Position numbers and translations under genes: made by a program | Part shown: positions 45,906 through 57,726 of the stretch, piece by piece | Layout of the letters: the number at the start of each line of letters is the position of its first letter | How positions within the stretch are numbered: the first letter of the stretch is position 1 | DNA from: Aquarana catesbeiana | Lineage: Eukaryota > Chordata > Amphibia > Anura > Ranidae | DNA: 64,000 nt | Assembly (NCBI RefSeq): GCF_042186555.1 | Contig: NC_133332.1 | Coordinates: 206,921,609 to 206,985,608, forward strand | Direction of reading: 5' to 3' | Notes under the pieces: generated by a model | Told to the model about the DNA's origin: nothing | The model's input: the letters and a program-made list of their open reading frames with translations, nothing else | Databases searched by the model: none

Positions 45906-46859
45906 CTGTGGTGGGGACTCTTTACACCACTGCAGAATATGTCAAAAGCTGTTATCAATGAGTAAAATAAAAAAAAAAGAAATAGGCAAGTGCTTTGCAT
46001 TATCTCAATTACATAGAGCAGCACTGTAAACCTAAGAAGGAATGCAGCAATCTGAAAAGATGGAAGAAGAAAGAATGTAATTGGCTGGTTCCCAATTTAT
46101 TTCAGAAGTATCCACCTTTATTCATTAGACCAATTATTCATATTACTTCGAAGAAAATTTACGGTGCTCCCTTTAATGCCAGCCTACTCATTTTGTTCTT
46201 TAGAATGAAAATAAAACTCAGTGAAAGTTTGCTTCTTGCATATAAATTATATCACTTTAACAGACTGTGCTTTTCATGCAGAGACTCAGTAGGATGAATT
46301 AATCTGTATGCAATTGACACAGGCTGAGATGTTGCTGGTCATCAATCACCTTGTGCATTTAACAGTGACATGAAGAGGATTTGGAATGGCAAAAAAATGG
46401 GAAATTGAAAAGCTGGGTGTACCTTTTCAGTGAAATGGATGACATATCGTACCTAGATGCTCACATATACCTTTATACTGGCTTCTAAATTTATATGACA
46501 TCAAGCCTAGAAGTCTGAACTCAGAATTTCACAGAAGTCAAAAAAGTGTCAACAAGAAGTATGTCTAGAACCTTCAGAGCCCTGATGCAAGAAACCAAGA
46601 AGGGCCCCCTGACAGCCCCACCCCCCTCCCTCCGAGCCTGGGGCCCTTTACTCCCATCATAGGGCCATTTGTTACGGTCCCGCAGTGGCACCCTTTCACA
46701 TGTTCTGCAGTGGGCCCCCTTCTTGCAGTCTTGGATAGGGTTGCCATCTTTTCTTCAAGCTTAACCCGAACACTTTAGTGGCGCACTGCAAAATTTCTTT
46801 TGTAGTATACACTACACATATATTTTGTGATTAAATAACATCTTAAATAACATCAAACA

Positions 46860-47320
46860 GAGTTCCCATTTACATCTGAATCCACAGAGTTGCCCTGAAC
46901 ATGCAGAGTTCCCCTTTACATCTGAATTTGCTTACACTGTAAGGGTGGGGATTCTGCAGACTCTGAAGTAAGGGAGAACTCTGGGGAATCTAATTTAACG
47001 AGAACACTGAGAACTCTGATGTACAGAGGGAACTCCAATGTAAGGGGAAATGCTGCAGACTCTGGTAACCATGGCCCCCATTACATCAGAGTTTGTAGAG
47101 TTCTCTGTTACATCAAAGTTCACAGAGCCCCTCTTAGATCAGAGTCTGCAAAGCACCTCTAACATCAGAGTCTGCAGAGCTCTCCTCTATATCAGAGTCT
47201 GCAGAGTTCTCCCCTACATCAGAGTCTGTAGCGCCCCCCTTACATCAGAATTTGCAGAATTTCCACTTACACTGTAAAGGGGATCTATGTGGACTCTGGA
47301 ATGTAAAGGGGAACCCTGGT
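46860..47320. repeat. Degenerate ~29-bp tandem repeat, partly inverted
   Basis: Units of the type 'acatcagagtctgcagag' recur roughly every 29 bp from 47060 to 47260. 46925-47060 carries the same motif in the opposite orientation ('ctgcagactctg'). It ends against the TTAA of the next element. Confidence 0.8.
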
Positions 47321-47925
47321 TTAACTTCTTCCCTCCCACACTATAGCCAAAGGATAGCTTCAGCGCAGGCTTCGAGTTCTGGGAGTATCCATGGATGTCC
47401 TCCCAGAACCCCATCTCCCGCATGCCCTCTGGGGTGGGGCACACATCTGATGTGCTCTGTGACCACTATGTCCTTCACAGTTTGTTGTAAAGGGCCAATC
47501 ATACCAGCCCTTTGCCATGTGATCAGCTGTGTCCAATCATAACTGATCACATTTAACAGACTTGCCGGTTATTGGCAGTCCTTTCCTCCCACGCTGTGTC
47601 TGTGTGAGGAGAGGAGAGTGCAGCTTCATCAGTGCCCATCAGTGCTGCCTTATTAGTGCCCATCAGTGAAGAAGAAAAATAACTTATTTGCTAAATTTTA
47701 TAACAGGAACATTTTTTTTTTTTACCTTTTGTCCCTTTTTCATTTGTTTAGAAAAAAATATAAAACCCAGTGGTGATTAAATACCACCAAAGGAAAGCTC
47801 TATTTATGTGAAAAAAATAATAAAAATGTCAGATGGGTACAGTGTTGCATGACCATGCAATTGGCTTTCAAAGTGCGATAGCTCTGATAGCTAAAAATGG
47901 GTCTGGGCAGGAGGGGGGGGGTGTG
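47321..47925. mobile_element. TTAA MITE, right TTAA lost
   Basis: TTAA 47321-47324 followed by 'cttcttccctcccacac'. The right part shares the 3' terminal module ('accaccaaaggaaagctcta', 'cagtgttgcatgaccatgca') with the piggyBac copies. The end decays near 47925 in a G-rich run and no right TTAA is visible. Confidence 0.7.
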
Positions 47926-49473
47926 TTTGAAGTATTTACTCAGATGGAGGTTGGAGGAGGAGATCAACCACAATGGAGGCTCAGCCATCAGCTGTCTGCA
48001 GCTTTGACATACAAGGGGTGAGGGGCGGGAGGAGGAGCAGATTTGCTCTCTCTTTCCTCTCCCATCCTTGTGGGTGAGGAGGTGACTGTCATTGCTGGCT
48101 CTGGGCTGTATGAAAGATGCTCTCAGCTCAGAGCACTGCAGCCAGCAACCCCATTGGGGCCCGCAGTGGCAGAATGCCAGGACTCGGTCGCAAGTGCAAC
48201 CTTTGTGACCCTGGTAGTACCTTCACTGGTGTCAACTGAATAATCACAAATTACTGCTTAGCTAACCAACTCAAATAAATCTATGCCGGCCCATGTCTAC
48301 ATTTTTATATGCCTCCTAGCCTCTCCCCCTCTTTAGTTTTTCATTGTTTCCCTTGCTAGATGTCACTGAATAGAAGTAGAGAGGAGAAATAAAAGGCCTT
48401 TTGTGGCTTGTTTTTGTTGCATGACACAATGAAAAGGCCTTCCAGATTATGTGCTCATGAAATGCATATTAATGCATCAAAAACACACTGAAACACACTG
48501 CAACGCATAATGAAAACAAGCGTCAACAAGCTATAATGGACATTAAAGAATGCACTAAAAACAGACAAAAGCAGACATGGATAAGTGTGAACCTGGCATT
48601 AATAAAGATGCATCCTTCCTTAAATGGCATAGTTGTGGAGTGTTGTGTGCTTGCATTAGAGATAGACTACTTTGAGATGCTATGGTATACTACCTTGTAC
48701 GACTGCAGAGAGATAACTGCAGGCCAGTCTAGTGTAACTGTCACTATGAGCTATAGCAGGCAATAGACCTATGTCTGCTGGAGTAAAAACATCATATTTG
48801 ATTTAGAAACAAATTTTAATTCCCCTTTTACCTTCACCAAAAATTTAGCCTCGAAGTCTCCACTCACTACAGTGATGAAAATGAGCTACTGAACGGAGCT
48901 TTCATAACTTTCAGAAAACAGGTTTATTTCCACTGCTGTGTGTGGAATAAAACAATTGTTCTCACTATTAACTGTAATTCAGGAAAAAGGAAAAACAAAA
49001 GCCATAGAATGAAAAAATACAACTTCATGTAATGCTTTATCAGGTGGATTACAACAATGAATCAGTAACACCTTGGCAATATATACAAAAAATGTGCTCT
49101 GCTCTGGAAAAGAGAATTCTGGAAAACTTAATTTGTGTGCCTACAGTCACAATAAATATATAATAGAGATAGTCCTTGTACTCTTCTGAAGATAACCCTT
49201 TCAAAAAGACAGGTTGTTTACAATTGAATATGAGAGTCATATTCAAAGATATTGTAGACCCTAACACAATCTATTATGCTTAATGCATTAGGGTGTGCAC
49301 CCTTAACCTCAAACATACATGCATGTGTGTGTATCTACATATATATGACTCTGGCACATTGATCTCCCTGCTGGCACGGTGAAAGAGAAAAGGATAAACA
49401 CTTCTCTTATGGCAGAGCCGGTAAGAGGGAGATCTTTCCCACCCGGCACACCCTGTGCGCACGCCTATGATAT
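47926..49473. other. Unassigned sequence
   Basis: No recognisable protein or RNA gene. 48440-48530 has short direct repeats around 'aaacacactg'. Confidence 0.35.
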
Positions 49474-49572
49474 GTTAGAAGGCCAGTGTGCTGGCCTGAA
49501 TTTATGGGAGGAGCCCGGAGGGTATTTAAGCTGACCACTTCCCCTTCCTCTTTGTCAGTTTCAGTGCACGAT
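49474..49572 (+). repeat. Ngaro split direct repeat A1
   Basis: Starts 'gttagaaggccagtgtgctg' and ends 'cagtgcacgat'; matches A2 at 55450-55548 with a few differences. Confidence 0.92.
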
Positions 49573-50159
49573 GCTACATGTCACTGTGCTGACTCTTCCC
49601 AGCTTACCTTGTGTTCATAAGTCTGTGCGTTCGATTACAAGTGGGTTGCGGCGTCTTCGTCGGCGGTTCTCGCTTGCTGTTGCAGGTAGGGTTCAAACCT
49701 TTTTTGTTCATATGCAATGTTACCATTGGATATGTTTCCTATACCTGCAAACTTAGATTTGCAGGCTCGCTCTGCCTTGCTTGTCATCCTATCCACAAAC
49801 ATACGATTCATTCGTAGATCCAAGCCTCTGAGCCATTGTCGGTTGTTCTCTGATATCGCTCGATACAGGCTTCATTTTCTCATAGGATTCACTGTCTATG
49901 GGGTTGCCGTCTCATTCATTTGGAGATCAGCATGTATTATTTGCATGGGTTCTGTGTCTGATTGAGGTGGTAATTAGACCCACATGGGGCCTTGTCTGCA
50001 CTTTGATTAGCCTGGGGGGCTGGGTGGTAGGTATGTGTTCGGTTTTAGAAGTAAGGTGTGGTATACACGCTGCAACCGATTTGTATTGGATTCACTTCAT
50101 ACATCTTACAACCGATTTGTATCAGTGCCATCTCTTTACAACCGATTCATATTGCATGC

Positions 50160-50560
50160 CTGCTACAATCCGATTTGAACCTAGTCGCATCGGCAGCACA
50201 ACGGTTCGCATCAGATGCATCCTGCTCACTGATTCTTATTAGTCCCTGTTGTACCCCACAAATGGTTCGTTGTTTATGTAATTTTCTACTGACTGTTTCG
50301 TATTGCTTTCATGTCATACGAATCACAGTCGGATTCAAGCCTAGTCGCCTCGGCGGCACAACGGTTTGCATCGGTCTTATCCTGCACACCAATTTGTAGT
50401 GGTTTTTACCATACGATTCATTATTTATTTTTTGTCCGATTCACATCACCTCAGCAGCTACATGCATCACAGTCCACTCCAAACCTAGTCGCACAAGCGG
50501 CACAACGGTTCGCGTCACGAGTATCCCACACACCAATACATAGCAGTCCCTATAACAAAT
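50160..50560 (+). repeat. ~155-bp leader repeats, three copies
   Basis: 'cctagtcgc' plus 'cggcacaacggtt' recur at about 50180, 50340 and 50490, each followed by a 'tacgattcgtta'-like phrase. The array lies in the Ngaro leader. Confidence 0.8.
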
Positions 50561-50654
50561 CTACGATTCGTTACGTATGCCACTTCGCAGTTCCTTCTTA
50601 CATATACAATTTCTGCTATCCTTTTCTTTTTCGCCTATCAGTAGGTGACCTTTC

Positions 50655-51972
50655 TTGCAATCGCTGCAAGCTACGCATCTCATCATAACTCCTTGCAATC
50701 GCTGCAAAACACGCATCTCAGCATATACCCATTTGCAATCGCTGCAACATGCATCTCAGTATAAACTCCTTGCAATCGCTGCAAGAACACGCATCTCAAC
50801 ATTTACCCATTTGCAATCGCTGCAAAAAACATGCATCTCAGTATAATCTCCTTGCAATCATTGCAAGATTGCGCATCTCAACATTTACCCATTTGCAATC
50901 GCTGCAAAAACATGCATCTCAGTATAATCTCCTTGCAATCATTGCAAGATCACGCATCTCAACATTTACCCATTTTTGCAATTGCTGCAACATGCATCTC
51001 AGTATAAACTCCTTGCAATCGCTGCAAGATACGCATCTCATGATAACTCCTTGCAATCGCTGTAAAAAACACACATCTCAGCATATACCCATTTTGCAAT
51101 CTCTGCAAAACATGCATCTCATCATAACTCCTTGCAATCGCTGCAAGATGCGCATCTCATCATAACTCCTTGCAATCGCTGCAAGACACGCATCTCATCA
51201 TAACTCCTTGCATTTGCTGCAAAAAACACACATCTCGGCATATACCCATTTTGCAATCTCTGCAAAACATGCATCTCATCATAACTCCTTGCAATCGCTG
51301 CAAGATATGCATCTCATCATAACTCCTTGCAATCGCTGCAAGATACGCATCTCATCATAACTCCTTGCAATCGCTGCAAGATACGCATCTCATTACTCCT
51401 TGCAATCGCTGCAAGATACGCATCTCATCATAACTCCTTGCAATTGCTGCAAGATACGCATCTCATCATAACTCCTTGCAATCGCTGCAAGATACGCATC
51501 TCATCATAACTCCTTGCAATCGCTGCAAGATACGCATCTCATCATAACTCCTTGCAATCGCTGCAAGACACGCATCTCATCATAACTCCTTGCATTTGCT
51601 GCAAAAAACACGCATCTCGGCATATACCCATTTTGCAATCTCTGTAAAATATGCATCTCAGTACAAACTCCTTGCAATTGCTACAAATACACGCATCTTA
51701 CCATTTACCCGTATACAATCACTGCAACACATGCATCTCAGTATAAACTCCTTGCAATTGCTGCAAATACACGCATCTTAGTGTTTACCCACTTGCAATC
51801 GCTGCAAAACATGCATCTCAGCATTTACCCATTTTTGCAATCACTGCAAAACACGCATCTCAGTATATACTCCTTGCAATCGCTGCAAAAACACACATCT
51901 CAGCATATACCCATTTGCAATCGCTGCAAACATCCATCTCAACATATACTCCTTGCAATCCCTGCAAGCACA
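50655..51972 (+). repeat. Hairpin minisatellite, 33 units of ~38-40 bp
   Basis: Each unit has 'ttgcaatcgctgcaa' (a TTGCA/TGCAA inverted repeat around a 5-base centre) followed by 'acgcatctca' and a variable 'tcataactcc' or 'gcatataccc' arm. I count 33 'catct' blocks. Subtypes alternate near the edges, and a homogeneous run occupies about 51300-51600, suggesting recent local expansion. Open frames of 60-138 codons here are artefacts of the repeat. Confidence 0.93.
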
Positions 51973-53299
51973 CTCAGTGGTGCTCATACAGCCCACTTCA
52001 TTTTTTAGTGGCACTTAATCGGTCACTCTTCTCCAGTGGCATTCATACGAGCCACTCATCGTTTTCGTCTATCTTTTCTCCCTCAGGTCAGTCGAGTTCA
52101 GGTTCCATCCTGTACCAGGTTGGACGTTATTTCCCAGGTAAAACAAAAAGAAAAACAAAACAAAAAAAAAAAAAACGCTATGTTTGCATCTTCACCAGGG
52201 CCAGTCGCATACAAGGGGGACACATAAAAAAAAGTAAAGAAATATTGTTGCACTCATGTCACCCCTACTGCAGGTGTTCCCGGTCGACCGAGTTTCGATC
52301 ATAACCAGGACCTCGCTACTAGAGCGTCAGTCAGGGCCTAGTTCATGGGCTTTTCTATCACATCATTCTGCAGCACCCTTTCACTATACCGTTACTTCAC
52401 ATACATCATTGGACGTGATCTCCAGGCGTTAGTTCTGTCACATATGTCTATACATGACACTCTGTTTTCGAAGGGCGACCCTTCACCTCGCAGACAAGGT
52501 CGCTTAACAGTAGACTTGCTCGCAGTGCAAGTGTTAGCAGGCCGAGCACACGTCACCTCCTACAGACCGCAACATTCCTACGTAGGCCGTACCAGCCTTC
52601 TACTTCTCGCCCCAGTACGCCCTGGGGTTCTGGTCTTCAGGTTTGTGCTTGCCACAGACAGGCACCCGAGCTATCGGTTATCTGGCCAGTCACCTCCTGG
52701 CCCACCTCGGTCGCCACGCACTCTTCTGAGTTTTCTAAATTTCCACTCAACATAAGTTCTGCACAACAGAACTCTGTCAGCTCCTGTCTGTGCCTATCAT
52801 CATTCCTTTTTCTGTACTTCTTCCTTTTTCCTCCTCTCTGAGTTTTCTCTTTACCACTCCGCTCTCTATCCTATGGCTATGACTCCTCTTAAATATGAGC
52901 ACCCAGCCCCCTTTTTGTCTTCTGGCAGCGAGGACTTCACACCCGCCCCTCTGTTACCCCCCCCAAGCGGCTCAGAGCGCGGCTGCCTGCAGTCCCCCAG
53001 GGGACGGAACATCCCCCAAACTCATAGCTGAGTCGCAGGGATGTTCCCTTTCCTGCTAACAGCCAGGAAGGCAAAGCTTTTCAGGCTCCTCTTCCCGCCT
53101 CCAGCTGCAGCTGGGCCCAACAGGCATCCCTACAATCCATCCACGGGGCCCAGCTGCACTCTTTGGTCTCCCCCTTAGCCGCAACAGTTCGGACATCCAG
53201 ACCAGAGTCACACCTTTGAAAGTTCGCCCATCCATGGCCCTCCCGGACCTGGTCATGGTCCCGATGACAGTTTCTCCTTCTGCAGGTACACCAGGCTCT

Positions 53300-53740
53300 G
53301 CACCTATCGCCCTCCCCGTTCATCTTGTCCCGACCAGCATCAGGGAGGATATATTGGAGGGCAAAGACATCAATTGGCATCCCTGCTCATCTCAGTCCAT
53401 GACTTAGCTGACAACAAATCATACGCCTGGGGGGGATGTCTCAGTGGTTGTCTAGTTGAGAGACCCCAGCCTCAGTCGTAAACTGTCAGCCACTGAGTTC
53501 GCCCTGGCCTTCGGGATGTTCAGAGATGTACTTTGTTCAGCCACCCTCAGCAGGAGGGAGGAGCGGGACTTATACCTTCATGCAGTGACAGATCTTGCTT
53601 ACAAATATGGAGGTTTTACCGTCTACGACCATCGGTCATTTTCAGCCAAAGCAGCATCGAGACTTGCCCAGTTCCAGATAAGCTCTGACTGGAGCCTCAG
53701 ACACGGAACTCTTTTGTCGCCACTTTGCCCACAAAGCTGA
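53300..53740 (+). pseudogene. Ngaro gag-like pseudogene
   Basis: Readable segments are PTSIREDILEGKDINWHPC (about 53325-53385) and, from 53456, RDPSLSRKLSATEFALAFGM, SRREERDLYLHAVTDLAYKYGG and FSAKAASRLAQFQISSDWSL. This block is the conserved part of the gag-like ORF1 of vertebrate DIRS/Ngaro elements; its biochemical role is presumed structural. A stop at about 53405 and a frame change near 53450 split it. The upstream region (52345-53300) probably holds the rest of ORF1 in badly broken frames, with no motif I can name. Confidence 0.7.
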
Positions 53741-53769
53741 CGGTTTCACCCAATCCCTCACTTGAACCT

Positions 53770-54640
53770 GTCACACCAGGCCCAGTGTCACAGGGTTATC
53801 CATTATCCGGACGATTTTCTGCTTATCGAACACCTAGACATACCCCCCCCCCGGTAGATCTAGACAAGCTAAGAGAGGTCTTCAACAATCTCAATGAACA
53901 CATAGTGGAAGGCCCAACACATTTCATAAGTTTCTCAGGCATCGTCCTGGATACGCACGCCATGCAGCCTAGCCTGCCTTCTGACAAATTAGCTTGTGTT
54001 GGGTTGGTCATTCAGGAGTTTACCCGGTCACAGGAATGTACTAAAAGACAGCTGCAGTCCTTGATAGGGATGCTCAATTTCGCTATAAGAACAATTCCTC
54101 AGGGGGGGTCGTTCATCTCAAGGCTCTTAGTCTTTCTTGCCCGAGTGCAGGACCCGACCAAGTCCTCAGACTAGACCCAGCAGCAATAGCAGACTGAGTA
54201 TCAGCTCAGTCGCCCCAGGTAGTCACAGATGCTGCAGCCTCCACTGGCTTTGCTGCAATTTTTGGCCATCACTGGTTTGCCAGACCTTGGCCCCCGGAAA
54301 TCTGCCTGATTCCTGGTTTCCCTCGATCTTCGTCATTGTTCGAGCTGTACCCCATCATGGCAGCAGCCCAAGTCTGGGGCCACACGTGGACAGATCAGAC
54401 AGAGCTCTTCACCACAGACAACAAGGTTACAGCTGACATCATTAATAAGGGTAGATCCAAGTCGCTCCCCGTCATGTCCTTCCTGCGCAGTCTGCTGCAA
54501 TTGTCACTACATCACCAAATTTAACAGTTACTGTAAGCATATCGCTGGCAAGTGCAATACCGTAGCCGATGCACTGTCCCGCTCCAATTTTGTCTCATTC
54601 TTCCAGCAGGAACCCGGAGCCGACCCATCATCCACTCCTA
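53770..54640 (+). pseudogene. Ngaro reverse transcriptase/RNase H pseudogene
   Basis: The RT active-site box survives as HYPDDFLLIEH at about 53797-53832 (YxDD type). In another frame there follows the RT end and connection: FISFSGIVLDTHAMQPSLPSDKL and KRQLQSLIGMLNFAIRTIPQGGSFISRLL (53920-54150). RNase H-like sequence runs from about 54220 (VTDAASTGFAAIFGHHWF in a broken frame, TTDNKVTADIINKG) to the end VADALSRSNF (about 54560-54600). The fingers and most of the palm before YPDD are absent: only ~60 bp separate the gag-like end from it, so about 0.5 kb has been deleted. Frameshifts occur near 53850 and 54170. Confidence 0.8.
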
Positions 54641-55262
54641 TCCCACCTTGGTCTCAACTAACAATGGATTGAAGCCACACCTTGCCAATGCAACCCAGCT
54701 CATCAACCACTCACTGTCTAGCAACACACTAAAGGCTTATCCCACGGCCTGGAACACCTACCGTAGGTTCCTTGCCACTTGTCCCGGAACCACAGTAGAT
54801 GACGTCACTCATGTCCTAGCCTTTATATCTTATTGCCACACACAGCTGGCTCTCCCTCATACCTGTATCAGGCTGTACCTGGCCGGTATCCAAGCCACTA
54901 TGTCCTTTATCTTACGGAAAATGCAACAAACCGGACCCGGAGTGGATATAAACTTCTTTCGAACCAGCAACGCCTGGTGCCCAGCAACGATCTTTTGACC
55001 GTCTGCTCTTTCACCTACCCAGCCAGTCTCCAGCCCATTACTGCCTTTTCAGGTCAACCACCTGAGTGGAAATCCGTTTATTAAACATGTTTGGGTCCTA
55101 CTGGTCAACTTAGGCCTAGACTCCGGGCGGTATTCTGGATATTCCTTTGGATCGGCGCAGCCTCAGCCACATCTCAGCACGGAGTACCAGACCATGTGAC
55201 CAAGAAGCTAGGCAGGTGAAAGTCTGCCTGCTTTACCAGATATATATTCCCTCAAGATGGTC
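54600..55262 (+). pseudogene. Ngaro tyrosine recombinase pseudogene
   Basis: 54640-54998 encodes an N-terminal SAM-like core-binding domain (ANATQLINHSLSSNTLKAYPTAW in overlapping phrases, then CIRLYLAGIQATMSFIL), as found in DIRS/Ngaro recombinases. The first catalytic-arginine region is missing, with sequence jumping from about 54985 to 55010. The C-terminal catalytic remnant around 55130-55260 retains IGAASATSQHGVPDHVTKKLGR and CFTRYI, the latter holding the nucleophile-type Tyr. The usual Arg before IGAA is lost with a one-base deletion near 55150, and a TGA follows LGR. In active elements this enzyme would integrate circular cDNA. Confidence 0.78.
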
Positions 55263-55326
55263 CTTTCTCCAAGCTCACTCAATGAGGTTAGAGGCAATAA
55301 AGATACTTCCCTACCTGGTTATTTTT

Positions 55327-55449
55327 GGCCCCTTTTCTTGCCATACCTACCAGACGACCAAAAGCCACACCTCAAGTCTATTTATGTTGTGAGTCTTGTC
55401 GCGTGTTTATATGATCCACATTGTCTCGGTCTTAGGGCCACGACCATAA
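55327..55449 (+). repeat. Ngaro split direct repeat B1
   Basis: 123 bp, 'ggccccttttcttgccatac' to 'ccacgaccata'; matches B2 with very few differences. Confidence 0.92.
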
Positions 55450-55548
55450 GTTAGAAGGCCAGTGTGCTGGCCTGAATTTATGGGAGGAGCCCAGAGGGTA
55501 TTTAAGCTGACCACTTCCCCTTATTCTTTGTCAGTTTCAGTGCACGAT
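55450..55548 (+). repeat. Ngaro split direct repeat A2
   Basis: Second copy of A1, immediately after B1. Confidence 0.92.
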
Positions 55549-55627
55549 ACCCTCCCTCCCATTCCCCTTTTTACAGCACTTCTTAGCAAATTCTCTTCCA
55601 CAATCATGCATTACTTATCTTGGGTAT

Positions 55628-55751
55628 GGCCCCTTTTCTTGCCATACCTACCAGACGACCAAAAGCCACACCTCAAGTCTATTTATGTTGTGAGTCTTGT
55701 CCCGTGTTTATGTGATCCACATTTGTCTCGGTCTTAGGGCCACGACCATAA
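55628..55751 (+). repeat. Ngaro split direct repeat B2 (right terminus)
   Basis: Second copy of B1; the element ends at its 'ccacgaccata'. A2 and B2 are separated by 79 bp of unique sequence (55549-55627). Confidence 0.9.
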
Positions 55752-55911
55752 ATATAAAAATATATATATGTATGTATGTATGTGTGTGTTTGTATTTTTC
55801 TTTGAAATGCAGTGGTTTTCCTCTTTGTAATATCAATCTTTTTCCATTAGCAAAATTTCCTTTTTTGTTCCTAAGTTAGACAAATTTAGACAGAAGAAAC
55901 ACTGACTATTT

Positions 55912-56159
55912 GGGGTTGACGTACTAAATGCGAATAGACTATGCACGCTGCAAATGCAGTTGCTCCAGAGCTTAGCAAATGAGGCTATGCTTCACATTGC
56001 AAAGAATACCCAATCACATGCAAGGAAAATAAAAAACAGCAATTTTACTTGCACACGATTGGATGATGGCAGTCAGCAGAGCTTTCCCTCATTTACTAAG
56101 CTCTGAAGTAACTGCACTTGCAACGTGCACAGTCTATTTACCTTTAGTAAATCCATCCC
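55912..56159. mobile_element. Palindromic MITE with 'tttactaaa'-type ends
   Basis: The ends 'tactaaatgcgaatagact' and 'agtctatttacctttagta' are inverted, with internal symmetry ('gctccagagcttagcaaatg' against 'catttactaagctctga'). It has no coding capacity. Superfamily not determined. Confidence 0.75.
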
Positions 56160-57559
56160 TCCATCCATGTATTTACTTCTCATACACCGCACATGTGTAA
56201 GGCATCATGCACATAACCAAACAGGTGCTTTACAGCATATAAGCCTGCGTAATGACATTCCCGGGACCTGCTGCCATTGCATATAGTCGTCCTTTGAAAT
56301 TCATTAGAAGAGGTGGCTGTACACAGCTGTGTGCCAGGGTTTATGTAAGGTACCCACGTGTATACTGACTTATGCTCCAAATGCACACAATCTGAATTCT
56401 GAGCATATGTGTTTTACGCAACACCAAGCGCACAACTGCATGCAACCACTTCTTCTAATACATCTCAATGGGTGCCTGAAAAAATAAATTTCAGAGGAAG
56501 ACTATGCTGCCCCTATGGAAATGGGATTTTTGAGGGAGACAATTGTATCTGTATAATAAGGTGAGCACACAATGATAAAGATTAATAAAGAATTTATTGA
56601 TACAAAAATATAATATTAGTATAAAATCACAGAATCCACACAATACATAGTTGGTAAGTGATACTTGGATGTATTTCACAAGATGCTTGAATATGCAGAG
56701 GGCCGACATGTTTCGCAGTTTCCTGCTTGTTCATGCATCTATAAATTCATCTGAATTACATAAAACCACATTAGAGATTTGCCTTATTCAATACAAGTTT
56801 GATATATATTTAATTGAAACCTTGTGAGTGCTCACCCAATCAGAGATTACAAATGCTTGCGGGAGTTATGCATGGCGGAAGCTCGTGGTCAGGACCTGGT
56901 TATCACATTCAGCCAACCAAGATCATTGCCCTGTGGAAGCCAGATCCACAAAGAATATCAGGAAAATATTCTCTGTGCCATTATTCTAAAAATTGAAGTT
57001 TGAAAGGTAACCGTCTTTTAAAGAAAACCTAAATGGATCAATAAAGTACTAATACATTTACTTTAGACAGCTATGCATGTATTTTGGCAGCAGTCATAGA
57101 TAATCCAAAGTGTGATGTAGATAACCCAAAGGTGGCCCGGCCCGGGCCACAAGTGGCACATCAGTACAATGGATAACATACGGGTTAATCCAAAACCTAC
57201 ATGTATGCATTTGTTTATATTGTATTGTACTAATTGGATTGGCAATAATGGGTTATTTAAAGAAACTATATCCACAAAAGCTGAAAAGTAAAAATATATG
57301 CAGTCCTGATTGGGAGTATGTGAGACAGAGGTGGGGAGGGGAGGGAGAGCCGCCAATAGTATTACATTGCAGCCTATGCTAAGTATGAAACCATAAAATA
57401 TATTAAAATGTGCAGCTAAAGTGTAAAGGGGACATATTACTGTGACATAATCTCTTATATTTTAAGCATCTGGCAACTAGTGATATGCTTCACCATGCCT
57501 CACAAGGCGGGTGGTTGCACCGAACAACATGTCCACTATGGGATATTCATTACTAAAAC
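56160..57559. other. Mostly unassigned; possible Penelope-like 3' region
   Basis: 56560-56750 has wording typical of Penelope-like ends, including the hammerhead-like remnant. The rest shows no supported gene or boundary. Confidence 0.35.
56699..56746 (-). ncRNA. Decayed hammerhead-ribozyme-like motif
   Basis: On the minus strand the segment reads 'gcatgaac', then 'aagcaggaaactgcgaaaca', then 'tgtcgg'. The small stem GCAG/CTGC with a GAAA loop, followed by GAAAC and a short GUC-containing stem, matches the layout of hammerhead ribozymes known from Penelope-like elements. The CUGAUGA box is degraded to a 'gcatgaa'-like form, so it should be inactive. It lies about 1.8 kb downstream of the Penelope-like coding remnant, on the same strand. 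Confidence 0.4.
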
Positions 57560-57726
57560 TATGTGGCATGGCTCAGTAGAGAGAGATATAGCTCAATTAC
57601 CTGTAAAATATCCGGTAACTCACGACTCCACGGCGGAGGTACGTCCGCCCGCTGTGCTGTGCGCTCTCTGTCTCCGCAATGTGACAGTGGGAATGCTGTC
57701 AGCGTCTCTTTAAGACTGCGCGATCC

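Larger units (their letters stand above)
49474..55751 (+). mobile_element. Ngaro-type DIRS element (tyrosine-recombinase retrotransposon)
   Basis: The ends form split direct repeats: A1 at the left, and B1-A2-B2 at the right. This is the diagnostic arrangement of Ngaro/PAT-type elements. Such elements use a tyrosine recombinase in place of an integrase and make no target duplication; none is seen here. Between the repeats are a long repeat-rich leader (49573-51980), a gag-like region, a reverse transcriptase/RNase H remnant and a tyrosine recombinase remnant, in the expected order on the plus strand. All frames are decayed. At 6.3 kb the outline is complete. Confidence 0.88.

Noticed and set aside
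50655..51781. Open frames up to 138 codons on the plus strand
   Set aside because: They cross the Ngaro minisatellite and read the same unit in rotating frames.
50655..51972. CRISPR-like array (33 units with internal dyad)
   Set aside because: The 'spacers' are only a few variable bases, the whole 38-bp unit is repeated, and the array lies in the leader of a eukaryotic retroelement; this is a minisatellite.
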